DNA from: JAIBJN01 sp963825255
GTDB lineage: Bacteria; Actinomycetota; Thermoleophilia; Gaiellales; Gaiellaceae
DNA: 64,000 nucleotides
Reading direction: 5' to 3'
Assembly (NCBI GenBank): GCA_963825255.1
Contig: CAWGSF010000009.1
Span: 372,001-436,000 of the forward strand
The notes below the pieces were generated by a model. That model made no database searches. It was given only the letters and a program-made list of their open reading frames with translations, and was not told the DNA's origin. Shown piece by piece: positions 1 through 9,931 of this stretch (positions within the stretch are counted from its first letter, which is position 1; each line of letters opens with the position of its first letter). Made by a program: the position numbers and the translations under genes.

Positions 1-253
1 CGCCGGTCGTCCCGTTGACGACGATGGTGTCGGTGTTCGTCACCGTCGCCGCGCCGCACGCGGTGACGCCGACCATCACTCTGACCGGCGTTCGCCCCGG
101 TGCCCACGCGATCGAGCCCGAGTCTCCCGCGGCGGTCATGCTCACGGTCGCCGTCCCGGCGCCGAACGCGCAGCTGACGGCGGCATGCGCGGGCGCGGCC
201 GCGCCGAGCGCGGCGATGACCAGCACGAGAGCGATGCGGAGCGAGCGGCCCAT
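1..253 (-). CDS. secreted protein, N-terminal part only (RTX/calcium-binding-like)
   Basis: Only the first 84 codons lie in the window; the rest runs off the left edge. The start ATG at 253 opens a clear Sec signal peptide: MGRSLR, then a hydrophobic stretch rich in Ala, Val, Leu and Ile, then an AHA-A cleavage site near residue 24. The mature part is rich in Ala, Thr, Gly and Val and reads on to VTNTDTIVVNG. That Asn/Asp/Thr-rich style resembles the N-termini of actinobacterial secreted RTX-type calcium-binding proteins, but no glycine-aspartate nonapeptide repeat is inside the window, so the family is a guess. The protein is very probably exported. Its 5' end overlaps the 3' tail of the DUF1272 ORF by about 110 bases on the same strand, so one of the two boundaries may be wrong. 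Confidence 0.6.
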   Translation of the reverse strand, partial: MGRSLRIALVLVIAALGAAAPAHAAVSCAFGAGTATVSMTAAGDSGSIAWAPGRTPVRVMVGVTACGAATVTNTDTIVVNGTTG

Positions 254-480
254 GTAACCGCAGAAGGTTTCGGCAGGATGGGGCGGTTCCCTTTAGGGAC
301 CAGGCCGGCCGCGCGCCGCGGCCGCGGGACGAGCCCGCCGCCGCAGTTCGGGCAGATCGAGCCCATCGCCGCGGTGCATGCGGGGCAGAACGTGCACTCG
401 AAGCTGCAGATTCGCGCGTCCACTTCGACGCGAAGCGCGGCGCCGCAGCGCTCGCACGACGCTCTCATCTCCAGGGCCAC
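142..480 (-). CDS. DUF1272 small zinc-ribbon protein
   Basis: The core has two CxxC pairs plus an internal Cys: CERCG, then ARICSFECTFC, then CPAC, then CPNCGG followed by PRPRR. This is the DUF1272 pattern, a short cysteine-rich family of unknown function that probably binds zinc. I chose the GTG at 480 because GGAGG lies five bases upstream on the minus strand; an ATG at 468 is an alternative. Family members usually stop soon after the PRPRR segment (about 60-80 residues). Here the frame stays open for a low-complexity tail, so the last 50 residues may not be genuine. The gene diverges from the oxidoreductase gene starting at 506/518. Confidence 0.6.
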   Translation of the reverse strand: MALEMRASCERCGAALRVEVDARICSFECTFCPACTAAMGSICPNCGGGLVPRPRRAAGLVPKGNRPILPKPSAVTWAARSASLSCWSSPRSARPRPRMPPSAARSAPGRRP

Positions 481-517
481 GGGCTCCTCCGCACGAACCG
501 ATGATATGACTGGCGGC

Positions 518-1808
518 ATGACGACCCCGACCCGCGCCGCGCGTGGCGGAACGCTCATCGTCGGGGGCGGCTTCGCCGGCGGCTACGTCGGGCGGCTGCT
601 CGGGCGGGCGGGCGCGACGATCGTCAGCCCCGAGAACTTCATGCTCTACACGCCGATGTTGCCCGAGGCCGCCTCGGGGACGCTCGAGCCGCGCCACGTC
701 GTCGTCCCCCTGCGGATGATGTGCCCGCACGCGGAGCTGCTCCTCGGCCGCGCGACGACGGTCGACGAGGACGCTCGGCGGGTGCACGTCGTCACGGACA
801 CCGGGGAGGAGGACGTCGAGTACGACGACCTCGTGGTCGCGCTCGGGGCGGTGCCGCGGGCGCTTCCGATCCCCGGCCTGTCCGAGCACGCGCTCGGGTT
901 CAAGAGCCTCGCGGACGCCATCCACCTGCGCAACCACGTCCTCCGCAGGCTCGAGGCCGCCGCGGCCGCGACCGACCCGCGCGAGGCCGAGCGCCAGCTC
1001 GCGTTCGTCTTCATCGGCGCGGGGTACGCGGGTGTCGAAGCGCTCGCCGAGCTGTCCGACCTCGTTCGCGACGCCCTGCGCTACTACCCGACCGTGCGCG
1101 ACACGCCGCAGCGCTGGGTGCTCGTGGACGCGGCGCCGAAGATCCTCCCGGAGATCCCCACGCGCCTGGGCGAGTACGCAGCCGACCGCCTCGTCGAGCG
1201 CGGCGTCGACATCCGCGTGTCGACGACGCTCACGACGGCGGAGGACGGCGCGGCGACCCTCTCCGACGGGACGCGGATCGAGACCCGCACGCTCGTCTGG
1301 ACGGCGGGTGTCAAGGCGCACCCGCTGCTGAGCGCGGTTCGGGCTTCCCCTCGACGACCGCGGGCGGATCGTCGTCGGGCCGACCCTCCGGGTCGAGGGC
1401 CGCGACAACGTCTGGTCTCTCGGCGACTGCGCCCGGGTCCCGAACGAGGCCACCCCGGAGCATCCCGATCCGCCCACCTGCCAGCACGCGCTCCGCCAGG
1501 CGCGGCGGCTCGTCCGGAACCTGCGCGGCGACCAGCAACCGTACCGCTACCGCATGCTCGGCCAGGTGGCGACCCTCGGGCGCTACAAGGGGATCGCCGA
1601 CGTCCTCGGCCTCCGCCTGCGCGGCTTCCCCGGCTGGTTCGTCAGCCGCACGTACCACCTGCACCAGCTGCCGCTCCTCTCGCGCAAGACGCGCGTCACG
1701 GTCGACTGGACGGTCGCCCTCTTCTTCCGCCGCGACATCGCCGAGCTCTCCATGCTCGGCCGGCCGCGGCCCTTCGCGAGCGAGATCGAGGGCGACGACC
1801 AGCCGTAA
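518..1808 (+). CDS. ndh: NDH-2-like NAD(P)H dehydrogenase (FAD), frame broken once
   Basis: A pyridine nucleotide-disulphide oxidoreductase of the type II NADH dehydrogenase family, expected to pass electrons from NADH to menaquinone at the inner face of the membrane. The N-terminus has the FAD-binding GGGFAGG (residues 16-22). A second Rossmann motif, GAGYAG, lies near residue 166 for NADH, and the FAD-contacting SLGDCA is encoded near 1424-1441. The sequence before about 1337 is in one frame and the sequence after about 1338 in the next (one apparent extra base in GCGG-TTC). The second frame continues with GLPLDDRGRIVVGP and ends at 1808 with no gap in homology-like content. Restored length is about 429 residues, normal for the family. 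An ATG at 506 (MTGGMTTP) is an alternative start. The frame break looks like a sequence error. Confidence 0.75.
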
Positions 1809-1841
1809 GCACCGGCGCAGTTCGAGCCGATACCTACAGGC

Positions 1842-3252
1842 ATGCCCACGACCATGTGGATGCGAACTGCCGCCGCGTCGGCGCTCTGCGCCGTCGGGGT
1901 GATCGTGCCCGCCGCGACGCTCCTCGCGTCGGCCAGCGAGCAGGTGCACGTCTCCGGCGCCGTCCACATCTGGGGCGTCGGGCTCGGCGCGGTGATCGCC
2001 ACTGCGGCAGCCGTCGCGCTCACGCTCGCCGGCGCCAGGCGCGGCGACGCCCGCACGGTCCTCGTCGGGACCGCCTTCTCCGCCATGGCGGCGCTGCTCG
2101 CGCTCCACGGCATCGCGACGCCGGGCTACCTGGTCGGATGGAACGGCCTCATCTCGTTCACGGGCGGGGCGACGCTCCCGGTGGGCGCCGCCGTCCTCGC
2201 GCTGACCGCCCTGCCGGCCCTGCAACGACCCGGAAGCGTCCGTGCTCCTCCTGGGGCTCCAGGTCCTCCTGCTCGCGACCATCACATCGCTCGGCGTCAT
2301 CGGGATCCTCGTCCCGAGCATCGTCCCGTCTGTCCCCGAGCCCGCGAGCCCGGCGGCGATCCTCGTCCTCGTCATCGGCCTCGCCCTCTTCGTCTTCCTC
2401 GCGGTGCGCGCCGTCAACACGTTCCTGCTCACGCGAAGGCGCGCCGACCTCCTCGTCGTCCTCGGCCTCGCGCTTCTCGGCTCCGCCCTCGTGGCATCGC
2501 TCCTCCTCAGCTTCCACGAGCTCGGCTGGTGGCTCGGCCACGGCTTCGAGCTCCTGGGGATCGTCCTCGTCGGCGTCACCGTCGCCGTCGACCTCCGCCG
2601 CGGCACCCCCTCCCGCTCGCTCGCGGGCGGCCCCGAGGCGGGGGAGCTCGTCGCGGCCGAGGAGGTCTTCCTCGGCGCCCGCGTCCGCGCCCTGACGCTC
2701 CGCCTGGCCGAGAAGGACGAGTACACGGAGGAGCACACGCGGCGGGTCGCCCTGCGGGCCGTCCAGGTGGGCGAGGAGCTCGGCCTCGCGCCCAGCCGAC
2801 TGCGAATGCTCGCCACGGGCGGGCTTCTGCACGACATCGGCAAGCTCTCGATCCCCGACGCGATCCTGAAGAAGCCCGGCTCCCTCGAGAAGGACGAGTT
2901 CGAGGTCATCAAGCTCCACCCCGAGCTCGGCCACCGGCTCCTCGGCGAGCTCGGCGGGTTCCCCGACGCCGTGCGGAGGCTCGTGCTCGACCACCACGAG
3001 CGGCTCGACGGCAGCGGCTACCCCAACGGGCGCAGCGCGGCCGAGCTCGACCTCGAGACGCGGATCCTCGCCGTGTGCGACGTCTACGACGCGCTCATCT
3101 CGGTCCGGGTCTACCGGGACGCGTGGACGCACGAGCGCGCGGTCTCGCTCCTCCGCGAGCAGGCCGGAAGCCAGTTCGACGCCGGCTGCGTGCACGCGCT
3201 CGAGCGCGTCCTCGACCGCGAGGCCGCGGACTCCCTGGGCGTGGCAGTCTAG
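1842..3252 (+). CDS. membrane HD-GYP domain phosphodiesterase, frame broken once
   Basis: The N-terminal half has about eight hydrophobic segments (residues about 5-240), forming a membrane sensor. The C-terminal half is an HD-GYP domain with HDIGK near position 2833 and DHHERLDGSGYP near 2990, the catalytic metal site and GYP signature of cyclic-di-GMP phosphodiesterases. The reading frame changes near 2221-2242 (LPALQ, then DPEASVLLLG in the next frame), equivalent to one extra base. On both sides the sequence continues as membrane protein, so I treat it as one gene of about 469 residues. It probably responds to a membrane or extracellular signal and lowers c-di-GMP; the ligand is unknown. 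It follows the ndh gene by 33 bases and could be co-transcribed. Confidence 0.7.
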
Positions 3253-3257
3253 GGGGC

Positions 3258-4048
3258 GTGCCCTCGGAGCTCGAGCGCGCGGTCGCCTTCGAGGAGCGGG
3301 TCAGAGAGCGCTGCACGGAGCGCATCGTCCCGTTCAGGTTCGGCGTCGCGCTCTTCAACGACACCTTCCCTTTGATGTGGTACCTGAACTCCCTCCGAGT
3401 CGACGAGACCGAGGGCGTTACCGCCCCGCTGCTCGCCGCCGAAGCGGAGCGACTGCACACAGAGGCCGGCCACGAGCACCGGTCGATCGCCGTCCCGGAC
3501 GAGGTCGCCGGCGCTGCGCTCGCGCCCGGCTTCGCGGAACTCGGCTGGGACGTCGACCATTTCGTCTTCATGGCCTACCGGGGCCCGGGGGAGCGTGTCG
3601 TCGACACCGCCGCGGTCGAGGAGGTCGCCGGCGATGAGCTCGTGCCGTTCCGCGAAGTGGTCTACGGGGATGGAGCCCTGGGCGACGAGCCGGGAGGCTG
3701 TCCGCATGGTCGTCGCCGGGAACGCCTTCCAGGCTCGCGTCGCAGGCGCGCGGCACTTCGCCGTCCGCAAGGGAGGGGAGGTCGCCAGCGCAGCGGATCT
3801 CTACGAGGACGGCCGGACCGCGCAGGTGGAAGACGTCGCCACGCTGGGATCCGAGCGCGGTCGCGGCTACGGAAGCGCCGTCACCCTGCGCGCCGTCGAG
3901 GAGGCCGCTCGCCGCCGGCCACGACTTCGTCTTCCTCGTCGCGGACGCCGAGGACTGGCCGAAGGAGCTCTACGCGCGGCTCGGGTTCGAGCCGATCGGC
4001 GAGGGGTGGGCGTTCCTCAGGAAGCCCGCTCCGGCCGGCCCGGCCTGA
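3258..4048 (+). CDS. GNAT-family N-acetyltransferase, frame broken twice
   Basis: Three consecutive frames each hold part of a GNAT protein. The first (3258 to about 3672) gives VPSELERAVAFEERV and onward. The second (about 3673-3915) carries the acetyl-CoA region, with ATLGSERGRGYGSAVT resembling the usual V-x-P-xx-RGxGxG/A loop. The third ends with the family-typical YARLGFEPIGEGWAFLRK and stops at 4048. Two single-base insertions (near 3672 and 3915) explain this. The start is GTG at 3258, preceded by a G-run. Restored length is about 262 residues, longer than a single GNAT domain, so there is an N-terminal extension or a degenerate second GNAT fold. The substrate cannot be told. It converges with the Nif3-family gene and overlaps its tail by about 32 bases. 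Confidence 0.55.
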
Positions 4049-4896
4049 ACGCCGCGGGCAGGCCGAGCTCCTCGAACCACGGCACCATCGCGAGCTGGGG
4101 AGGCTTCTCGAGGCCGTAGTGCGTCGCGTCCACGACGGCGACGTCCTCCTCGTCGGCGAGCGACCGAAAGGCGTTCACCGCCTCCTGCACGAAGTCGAGC
4201 CGGCAGCGGGACGCCGCGTTCCCGGTCACGTACGTCTCGCAGCCCCGCTCGAGCGACGCCTCGAGGATGTCGCGCTCGGCGCCGCCGCCGGCGACGACCG
4301 CGACCCGCCCCGCGCGCTCGCGCGGGCGCGAGAGCACGTCGACCGGGATCTCCGGGCCGAGGAACGCCCGCAGGGCTACCGCCAGCCCGTCCAGGGTCAG
4401 GTCGCTCTCCCCGACGACCGCCGCGCCCCCCGGGATCCCCTCGGCGATCGGGAAGTACTCCTCGAGCCTGTGCGAGCCCGACGCCGTCGGCCACGAGGCG
4501 CGACGGCGAGACGACCGGGTGCTGGTCCAGCGGGGCGTGCACGTGGTAGAAGCTGCTCCCCTGCTCGAGCAGGCGCTCGTACGTCTCGCGCGCGAGGGGC
4601 TCGAACCCCTCGACGTCGTCCTCGAAGGCGATGGGGTGCTCCGAGAAGAGGAGCGTCCGGGGCTCGAGGGACGCGACGATCCCGTCGCTCGGGAAGACGC
4701 ACGTCACCGCCCTCTCGACCTCGGCGCCTCCGCGGACGACGAGCCCGTTCCAGCGCCCCTCGTAGCCCGGTTCCGCAAACTCGCGCCAGTAGGGATCCGG
4801 GTAGAGGAGGTCGTAGCTCCCACCCCAGTCGTCGCCGCGCACGTCGGGGACGCGGAAGTACGCGTCGAGGGCCGCGACGACGTCGTCGAGCCTCAC
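4017..4896 (-). CDS. Nif3/DUF34-family dinuclear metal protein, frame broken once
   Basis: This resembles the Nif3 (NGG1p-interacting factor 3, YbgI) family, hexameric di-metal proteins of uncertain enzymatic role. Visible landmarks are LLFSEHPIAF, where the family has its metal-binding HP, VHAPLDQHP in the place of the usual AHTNLD, and C-terminal VVDATHYGLE in the place of the conserved GHxxSE-like ligand pair. An apparent extra base near 4473 splits the protein into two frames; the second continues LEEYFPIAEGIPGG and ends at 4017. The GTG start at 4896 overlaps the ligD stop in a GTGA tetranucleotide, so it is translationally coupled to ligD. Restored length is about 292 residues. Function beyond the family name is not inferable. 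Confidence 0.65.
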
Positions 4897-7212
4897 CGGA
4901 GCTCGCGGAGCGCCCGGCCCAGGGACTGCCGCGTCTCGAGGACCCCGGCGAACAGGTCGCCCTCGCGCGCGACCCGGCCGAGCACGACCTCTATGGTGAA
5001 CCGGCCGGGCTCGAGGCCGTCCACCACTTCCTCCCAGCGGAGCGGTGTCGACACCGGGGCGCCCGGGTGTGGACGCACGGAGTAGACACTCGCGATCGTC
5101 TTCCCCTCGCCGTTCTGGTTCGCGTCGATCAGGACGCCGCGACGCTTCGCCTTGGCCCATTCCGTCGTCACGAGCCCGCGGTGCAGCCGCGCCAGGGTTC
5201 CGGCCACGATCTCGGCGAACTCGCGCGTCTGGGCGTAGGTGTACCGGCGGGCGACGGGCACGAGGACGTGGATGCCGTCCGCGCCGCTCGTCTTCGGGAA
5301 CCCCACGAGACCGAGGGCGTCGAGCACGTCCTTGATCAGCAGGGCCACCTGCACGACCTCCGCGAAGCCGACGTCCGGGGAGGGATCGAGGTCGAAGAGG
5401 ACCCAGTCGGGCCGCTCCGGCCTGTCCACGCGCGAGTACCACGTGTTCAGGTCGATGCAGCCCATGTTCGCCATCCAGAGGAGGGCGAGCTCGTCGTTCA
5501 CGAGCGGGTAGCGGATCGTCCGCTTCTGACGCGTCTCGCGCGAGGTCGAGCGGTACGCGCGCGTGGGGATCCACTTGGGCATGTGCGACGGCGCGTCCTT
5601 CTGGAAGAAGTGCTTCCCCTGCCAGCCGTCGGGGTAGCGCTTCATCGTGAACGGCCGGTCGTGGAGGTGCGGGAGGACGACGGGCGCGATCTCGCGGTAG
5701 TACGCGATCAGGTCGCCCTTGGTGATCCCCTCCTCCGGCCAGAAGGGCTTGTCGAGGTTCGAGAGCCGCAGCACGCGCCGTCCTCGCCTGATCTCGGTCT
5801 CGAGCGGCTGCTCGCGCCTGACGTCGGCGGCGGGCTTGTCCTCGCGCAGGCCCTTGTACACGGGGGCGCGGAGGCGGCCGTCGTGGGTCCACTCCGCGAA
5901 CTCGACCTCGCAGACCAGCGTCGGCTCGACCCAGACGATCTCGTCCCGGCGGACCTTCGGCAGCTTCGGGACGTCGGCGAATGGAGCGGTCTTGCGCTCG
6001 AGGGGCCGAAGCAGCGCCATGAGCTTGTCGATCTCGTCGTCGGAGAAGCCGGTGCCGCAGTTGCCGACGTAGTGGAGCTCGCCGGCGCGGTTGACCCCCA
6101 GGACGAGCGAGCCCGAGCCGGCCGGCCCGCTTGCCCCGGCCTCTCGTGTACCCGGCGATGACGAACTCCTGCTCCTGGTGCGTCTTCACCTTGAGCCAGT
6201 CTCGCGTCCGCCGGCCCGGCAGGTAGTGGGAGTCCGCCTTCTTGGCGACGATGCCCTCCAGGCCCTGCTCCCGCGCGGCGGCGTACAGCGCCGCGCCGTC
6301 CTCGAAGACCTCCGACAGCCTCACGGTGTCCGCGCGGGGCGGGAGGAGAGCGGCCAGACGCTTTCGCCGCTCGGCGAGCGGGAGATCGAGGAGCGGCGTC
6401 CCCTCCACCTCGAGCACGTCGAAGACGTAGTAGACGAGCGGGCCGGATCCCTGCTGCATGACCGAGAAGCTCGAGCGGCCCCCCTCGTCGAGCGCGCAGA
6501 CCTCCCCGTCGAGGACGCAGTCGGACGTCCGGACGCCCCGCTCGAGCGCCCGCGCGACCGGCGCGAAGCGCTCCGTGAGGTCGTTGCCGCGGCGGCTCAC
6601 GAGGGTCACCTCGCCGCCGGACAGGCGCGCGATCGCCCGGTAGCCGTCCCACTTGACCTCGAACAGCCAGCCCTCGCCGCGGGGAACGTCGTCGGCGAGC
6701 GTCGCCAGCATCGGCTCGTACTCGCGGCGCTCCCGCCGCGGCTTTGACTCGTCGTCCTGCTTGCGCAGGATGAGCCAGTTCTTCTCGTCCCCGTCGAGAT
6801 GGGCCGGGACGAGCGTCCAGGTTCCGCGGAGCCGCTCGCCCTCGAGCCGCACGGTGAGGCCACCGTCGGGCTTCTCCTCGAGAAGCTCGTACGTCCCCCG
6901 GTCCCAGATCTCCACCGTCCCGGCGCCGTACTGGCCCGCCGGGATCTCGCCCTCGAAGCTCGCGTAGTCGAGCGGGTGGTCCTCGACGTGCACGGCGAGC
7001 CGGCGGTCGCCCGGGTCGAGGGGGATGCCCTTGGGGACGGCCCAGCTCGCCAGGGCGCCGTGGCGCTCGAGACGGAAGTCGTAGTGGAGCCGCCGTGCGT
7101 CGTGGCGCTGGACGACGAAGAGGGGCCTCTCACCCCGCTCCGCGCCGCCGCCGAAGGGCTCGGGAGTCTTGCCCTTCGTCCGTTTTCGCTCGTATTCGCG
7201 GAGCCGGCTCAC
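4893..7212 (-). CDS. ligD: multifunctional ATP-dependent DNA ligase LigD, frame broken once
   Basis: This is the non-homologous end-joining ligase, with domains in the order 3'-phosphoesterase, ligase, polymerase (the order known from Pseudomonas, not the mycobacterial order). Residues about 1-150 hold the phosphoesterase with HDARRLHYDFRLE. The ligase follows, with the nucleotidyl-lysine motif KWDGYRA near residue 197 and VAKKADSHYLPGRRTRDW. The polymerase domain fills about residues 480-772, with LFDLDPSPD (metal-binding aspartates) and TSGADGIHV. The frame changes near 6122 (GRGKRAG, then GSGSLVLGV in the next frame), equivalent to one extra base; ligase and polymerase are otherwise complete. 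Start is GTG at 7212. No Ku gene lies in the window, so the usual partner must be elsewhere. Restored length is about 772 residues. Confidence 0.85.
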
Positions 7213-7281
7213 GCGTGAAGGATGCCCTCCGGCGCGCGGGGATAACCCTGTGGACGCTGTGGATTCTCCGAGTCTCGACCT

Positions 7282-8232
7282 CTACTCGAGGTAGACGCCC
7301 ATCGCCCGGAACTTGCGCCGGCGCAGGGATCGGCGCTCCCCGGGATCGAGCGGGTCGACCTCGGCGAGAGCGGCCTGGACGGACTCCGCGAGCAGGCGGG
7401 CGGCCTCGTCGTGGTCGGCGTGGGCGCCGCCGGGGGGCTCCGGCACGATCCCGTCCACGACGCCGAGCTCGAGGCAGTGGACCGCGTCGGGCTTGAATGC
7501 GGCCGCGGCCTTCTTCGCCTCGCCCGCGTCGCGCCAGAGGATCGCCGCGCACCCCTCTGGGGAGATCACCGAGTAGACGGCGTTTTCCTGCATGAGAACC
7601 CGGTCGGCCAGCGCGATCGCCACGGCGCCCCCCGAGCCGCCCTCGCCGATGACGCACGCGACGGTGGGGACGTTGAGCCTGACCATGAGGAGCTGGCAGC
7701 GCGCGATCCAGCCGCCCTGGCCGTGCTGCTCCGCGGTGACGCCAGGGTAGGCACCCGGCGTGTCGACGAGCGTGACGACCGGGAAGCGGTGCCGGTCGGC
7801 CAGCTCCATCGCGCGCATGGCCTTCCGGTACCCCTCCGGGTAGGTCATGCCGAAGTTGCGGTGCGTCCGCTCGCGGATGTCCCGACCCTTCTGGTGGCCG
7901 ACGATCACGACGGTGCGACCGTCGAGCTTCGCGAGGCCGGCGACGATCGCCGGGTCGTCCGCGAGCGCCCGGTCGCCGTGGAGCTCGACGAAGTCCTCGC
8001 AGATCCGCTCGATGTAGTCGAGCGTGTAGGGCCTGTCCTGATGCCGCGCGAGCTCGACGGCGCGCCAGACGTCGTCCTCGCTCGCCTCCGCGGTCACGCG
8101 CTCGAGCTGGCGCTTGAGGCGGGACATCTCGCCGGAGACGCCGACGCCGCGAAGGAGCGGCAGGTCGCGCAGCTTCGCCAGGCGCTCCCTCAGCCGCAGC
8201 TGCTCGGCCTGGCTCGCGGGAGACTCGCTCAT
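7282..8232 (-). CDS. accA: acetyl-CoA carboxylase carboxyltransferase subunit alpha
   Basis: A 316-residue crotonase-fold subunit that, with AccD, transfers CO2 from carboxybiotin to acetyl-CoA to give malonyl-CoA. It has the family-typical coiled N-terminus, then GYRKAMRAMELADRH, TLVDTPGAYPG and GEGGSGGA, the CoA-site glycine motifs. It lies 11 bases downstream of the accD stop on the same strand, so the two are an operon. The biotin carrier and carboxylase subunits are not in the window. Start is ATG at 8232. Confidence 0.93.
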   Translation of the reverse strand: MSESPASQAEQLRLRERLAKLRDLPLLRGVGVSGEMSRLKRQLERVTAEASEDDVWRAVELARHQDRPYTLDYIERICEDFVELHGDRALADDPAIVAGLAKLDGRTVVIVGHQKGRDIRERTHRNFGMTYPEGYRKAMRAMELADRHRFPVVTLVDTPGAYPGVTAEQHGQGGWIARCQLLMVRLNVPTVACVIGEGGSGGAVAIALADRVLMQENAVYSVISPEGCAAILWRDAGEAKKAAAAFKPDAVHCLELGVVDGIVPEPPGGAHADHDEAARLLAESVQAALAEVDPLDPGERRSLRRRKFRAMGVYLE

Positions 8233-8243
8233 CCGGCGCCCAC

Positions 8244-9089
8244 TCAGCTCTTCGCGAACATCGCGAGCACGCGGCCGACGTACGGTCGAAGCTCGGCCCG
8301 CGGGACGATCGCGTCGACGTGGCCGAAGCGCGCGTTCGACTCGGCGAGCCCGAAGTCGTCGGGCAGCTTCTCGCGGGTCGTCTGCTGAACGACGCGCGGG
8401 CCCGTGAACGCCAGGAGCGCTCCGGGCTCGGCGACGACGACGTCGCCGAGGCTCGCGAAGCTCGCGAGGACGCCGGCGGTGGTCGGGTGGGTCATGATCG
8501 AGATGAAGGCGCAGCGGGCCTCGTGCAGCTCGTCGACCGCGCACACGGTCTTGGGAAGCTGCATGAGGGAGAGGATGCCCTCCTGCATCCGGGCGCCGCC
8601 GGAGGCGGTGACGCAGACGAGCGGCACCTCCCGCGCACAGGCGCGCTCGCACGCGCGCGCGAACTTCTCGCCGACGGTGCTCCCCATCGAGCCGCCCATG
8701 AACGCGAAGTCCATGACGGCGAGCTCGCACGACCGCCGCTCGATCGCCGCCGCGCCCGCGATGAGCGCGTCGCCGAGGCCGGTCGCCACCTCGGCCTCCG
8801 CAAGCCGGTCCGTGTAAGCCCTGAGGTCGAAGAAGCCGAGTGGGTCGGCCGAGCGCAGGTCGGCATCCGCCTCGACGAACGTGCCGCGATCGGCGAGCTG
8901 CGCGATCCGCTCGCGCGCGCGCACGGGGAAGTGGTGGCCGCAGTGGGGACAGACGCGCATCGTCGGCTCGAGCTCGTCGTCCCGGTAGTGCGAATGGCAC
9001 CGCGGGCAGGTGTTCGGATGCCGCTTCCCGTCCCCCTCGGGGCCCTGCGAGTCGCGGCCCGCGACGGTGACGTCGATGCGGCTCTCCAT
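8244..9089 (-). CDS. accD: acetyl-CoA carboxylase carboxyltransferase subunit beta
   Basis: A 281-residue protein with the AccD zinc ribbon near the N-terminus (CPRCHSHY and CPHCGHH). The crotonase-fold core follows, with DFAFMGGSMGS, TASGGARMQEG and the family C-terminal region. It forms the beta half of the carboxyltransferase with AccA encoded just downstream. The ATG at 9089 has no Shine-Dalgarno sequence but has TAAGAT ending ten bases upstream on the minus strand, suggesting a leaderless transcript that starts the accDA operon. Confidence 0.93.
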   Translation of the reverse strand: MESRIDVTVAGRDSQGPEGDGKRHPNTCPRCHSHYRDDELEPTMRVCPHCGHHFPVRARERIAQLADRGTFVEADADLRSADPLGFFDLRAYTDRLAEAEVATGLGDALIAGAAAIERRSCELAVMDFAFMGGSMGSTVGEKFARACERACAREVPLVCVTASGGARMQEGILSLMQLPKTVCAVDELHEARCAFISIMTHPTTAGVLASFASLGDVVVAEPGALLAFTGPRVVQQTTREKLPDDFGLAESNARFGHVDAIVPRAELRPYVGRVLAMFAKS

Positions 9090-9099
9090 GACCGCGCCT

Positions 9100-9105
9100 A
9101 TCTTA
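9100..9105 (-). promoter_or_regulatory. putative -10 of accDA (leaderless)
   Basis: TAAGAT on the minus strand, ending 10 nt before the accD ATG, with no Shine-Dalgarno sequence between. It fits the window-wide leaderless pattern. No convincing -35 is seen. Confidence 0.4.
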
Positions 9106-9136
9106 CGGGCTTCCCCTCGACCGGCAGGACGCGGTC

Positions 9137-9919
9137 CTAGAGGCCCAGAGCCTGGGTGAGCCGCAGGAGGGGAGCCGCGTTGTCCGGGGCGGGAGTCAGC
9201 CCCGTGAGCCCCGCGCCGGCGAGCGGCGTCTCGTCGGCCACGCGCCTGAGCGCGGCCGCGGCCTCGACGACGGTGAGGCCGCCCGGCTCGGGCATGAACG
9301 ACACGACCTCGTCGTCCGGGTCGAGGACGTCCACGTCGAACGCGACGTACACGGCGTCGGCGCCCGCGAGCGCTCCTTCCACTCCCTCCTCGTCCGTCCG
9401 CAGCCCGCAGGCCGCGATGAACTCGACCTCGGGAGGGTCGAGGTTCCGCGCCCCGACCAGCGCCACGTCGCTCGGGTGCACCGTGCCCGAGTCGAGCAGC
9501 ATGCGGAGCGGCATGCCCCACGCGTTGCCGCTCGGCGACGTCTCGGGCGTGTTGAGGTCGCCGTGCGCGTCGAACCAGACGACGGCGAGCCGCTCGTACC
9601 GCGTCGCCAGCCCTTCGACGGCGCCGACGTGCGAGCAGCAGCACCCGCCGAGGACGAGCGGCCGCTCGGGGAGCGCCGCGGCGAGCGCGAGGTTCTGCTC
9701 GGTGAGCGAGTCCTCCTCGACGATCTCCGCTTCGGGGTACGGGAGCTCGAGGTGAGCCGCCTCGGCCATCGAGTCGCCGCCGCTGCCCCACGCGCGAGGA
9801 ACCCGCACGAGCCCCACGGGGAAAGCGGCGCCGCAGGAGTGGCACTCGTACTCGCCGGCCTCGAGGGCGACCGCGGTCAGCGTCTTGCAGTCGGGGCAGC
9901 GGGCGCGCAGGCGCGACAA
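9137..9919 (-). CDS. arginase/agmatinase-fold protein with N-terminal zinc ribbon
   Basis: A 260-residue protein. Residues 1-35 form a zinc ribbon (CPDC ... CHSCG). The rest is ureohydrolase-like, with WFDAHGD in place of the conserved DAHxD metal motif and AFDVDVLDPDD in place of SFDxDxxDP. The first manganese motif, normally GGDHS, reads GGCCCSH: the histidine is kept but the Gly-Asp is replaced by three cysteines. Some metal binding is therefore likely, but the classical arginase activity is not assured; deacetylase-like or formiminoglutamase-like roles are possible. The start codon is TTG at 9919. The gene lies in the fatty-acid block between the HAD gene and accD, with no obvious link to it. 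Confidence 0.7.
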   Translation of the reverse strand: MSRLRARCPDCKTLTAVALEAGEYECHSCGAAFPVGLVRVPRAWGSGGDSMAEAAHLELPYPEAEIVEEDSLTEQNLALAAALPERPLVLGGCCCSHVGAVEGLATRYERLAVVWFDAHGDLNTPETSPSGNAWGMPLRMLLDSGTVHPSDVALVGARNLDPPEVEFIAACGLRTDEEGVEGALAGADAVYVAFDVDVLDPDDEVVSFMPEPGGLTVVEAAAALRRVADETPLAGAGLTGLTPAPDNAAPLLRLTQALGL

Positions 9920-9931
9920 TGCTCCCTCAGA

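Noticed and set aside
4500..6100. Continuation of the ligD first frame as one 1080-codon protein
   Set aside because: After the break near 6122 this frame is low-complexity, while the neighbouring frame carries the LigD polymerase motifs; the Nif3 part is simply in the same phase again.
1842..6161. Very long open frame on the plus strand (1439 codons)
   Set aside because: Only its first part is HD-GYP N-terminus and a middle part GNAT; the rest is Arg/Pro/Gly-rich antisense of ligD and Nif3, typical of GC-rich shadows.
7240..7265. DnaA-box-like TGTGGACGC and TGTGGATTC upstream of ligD
   Set aside because: Only 6-7 of 9 positions match and they are isolated, 24 kb from dnaA; probably chance.
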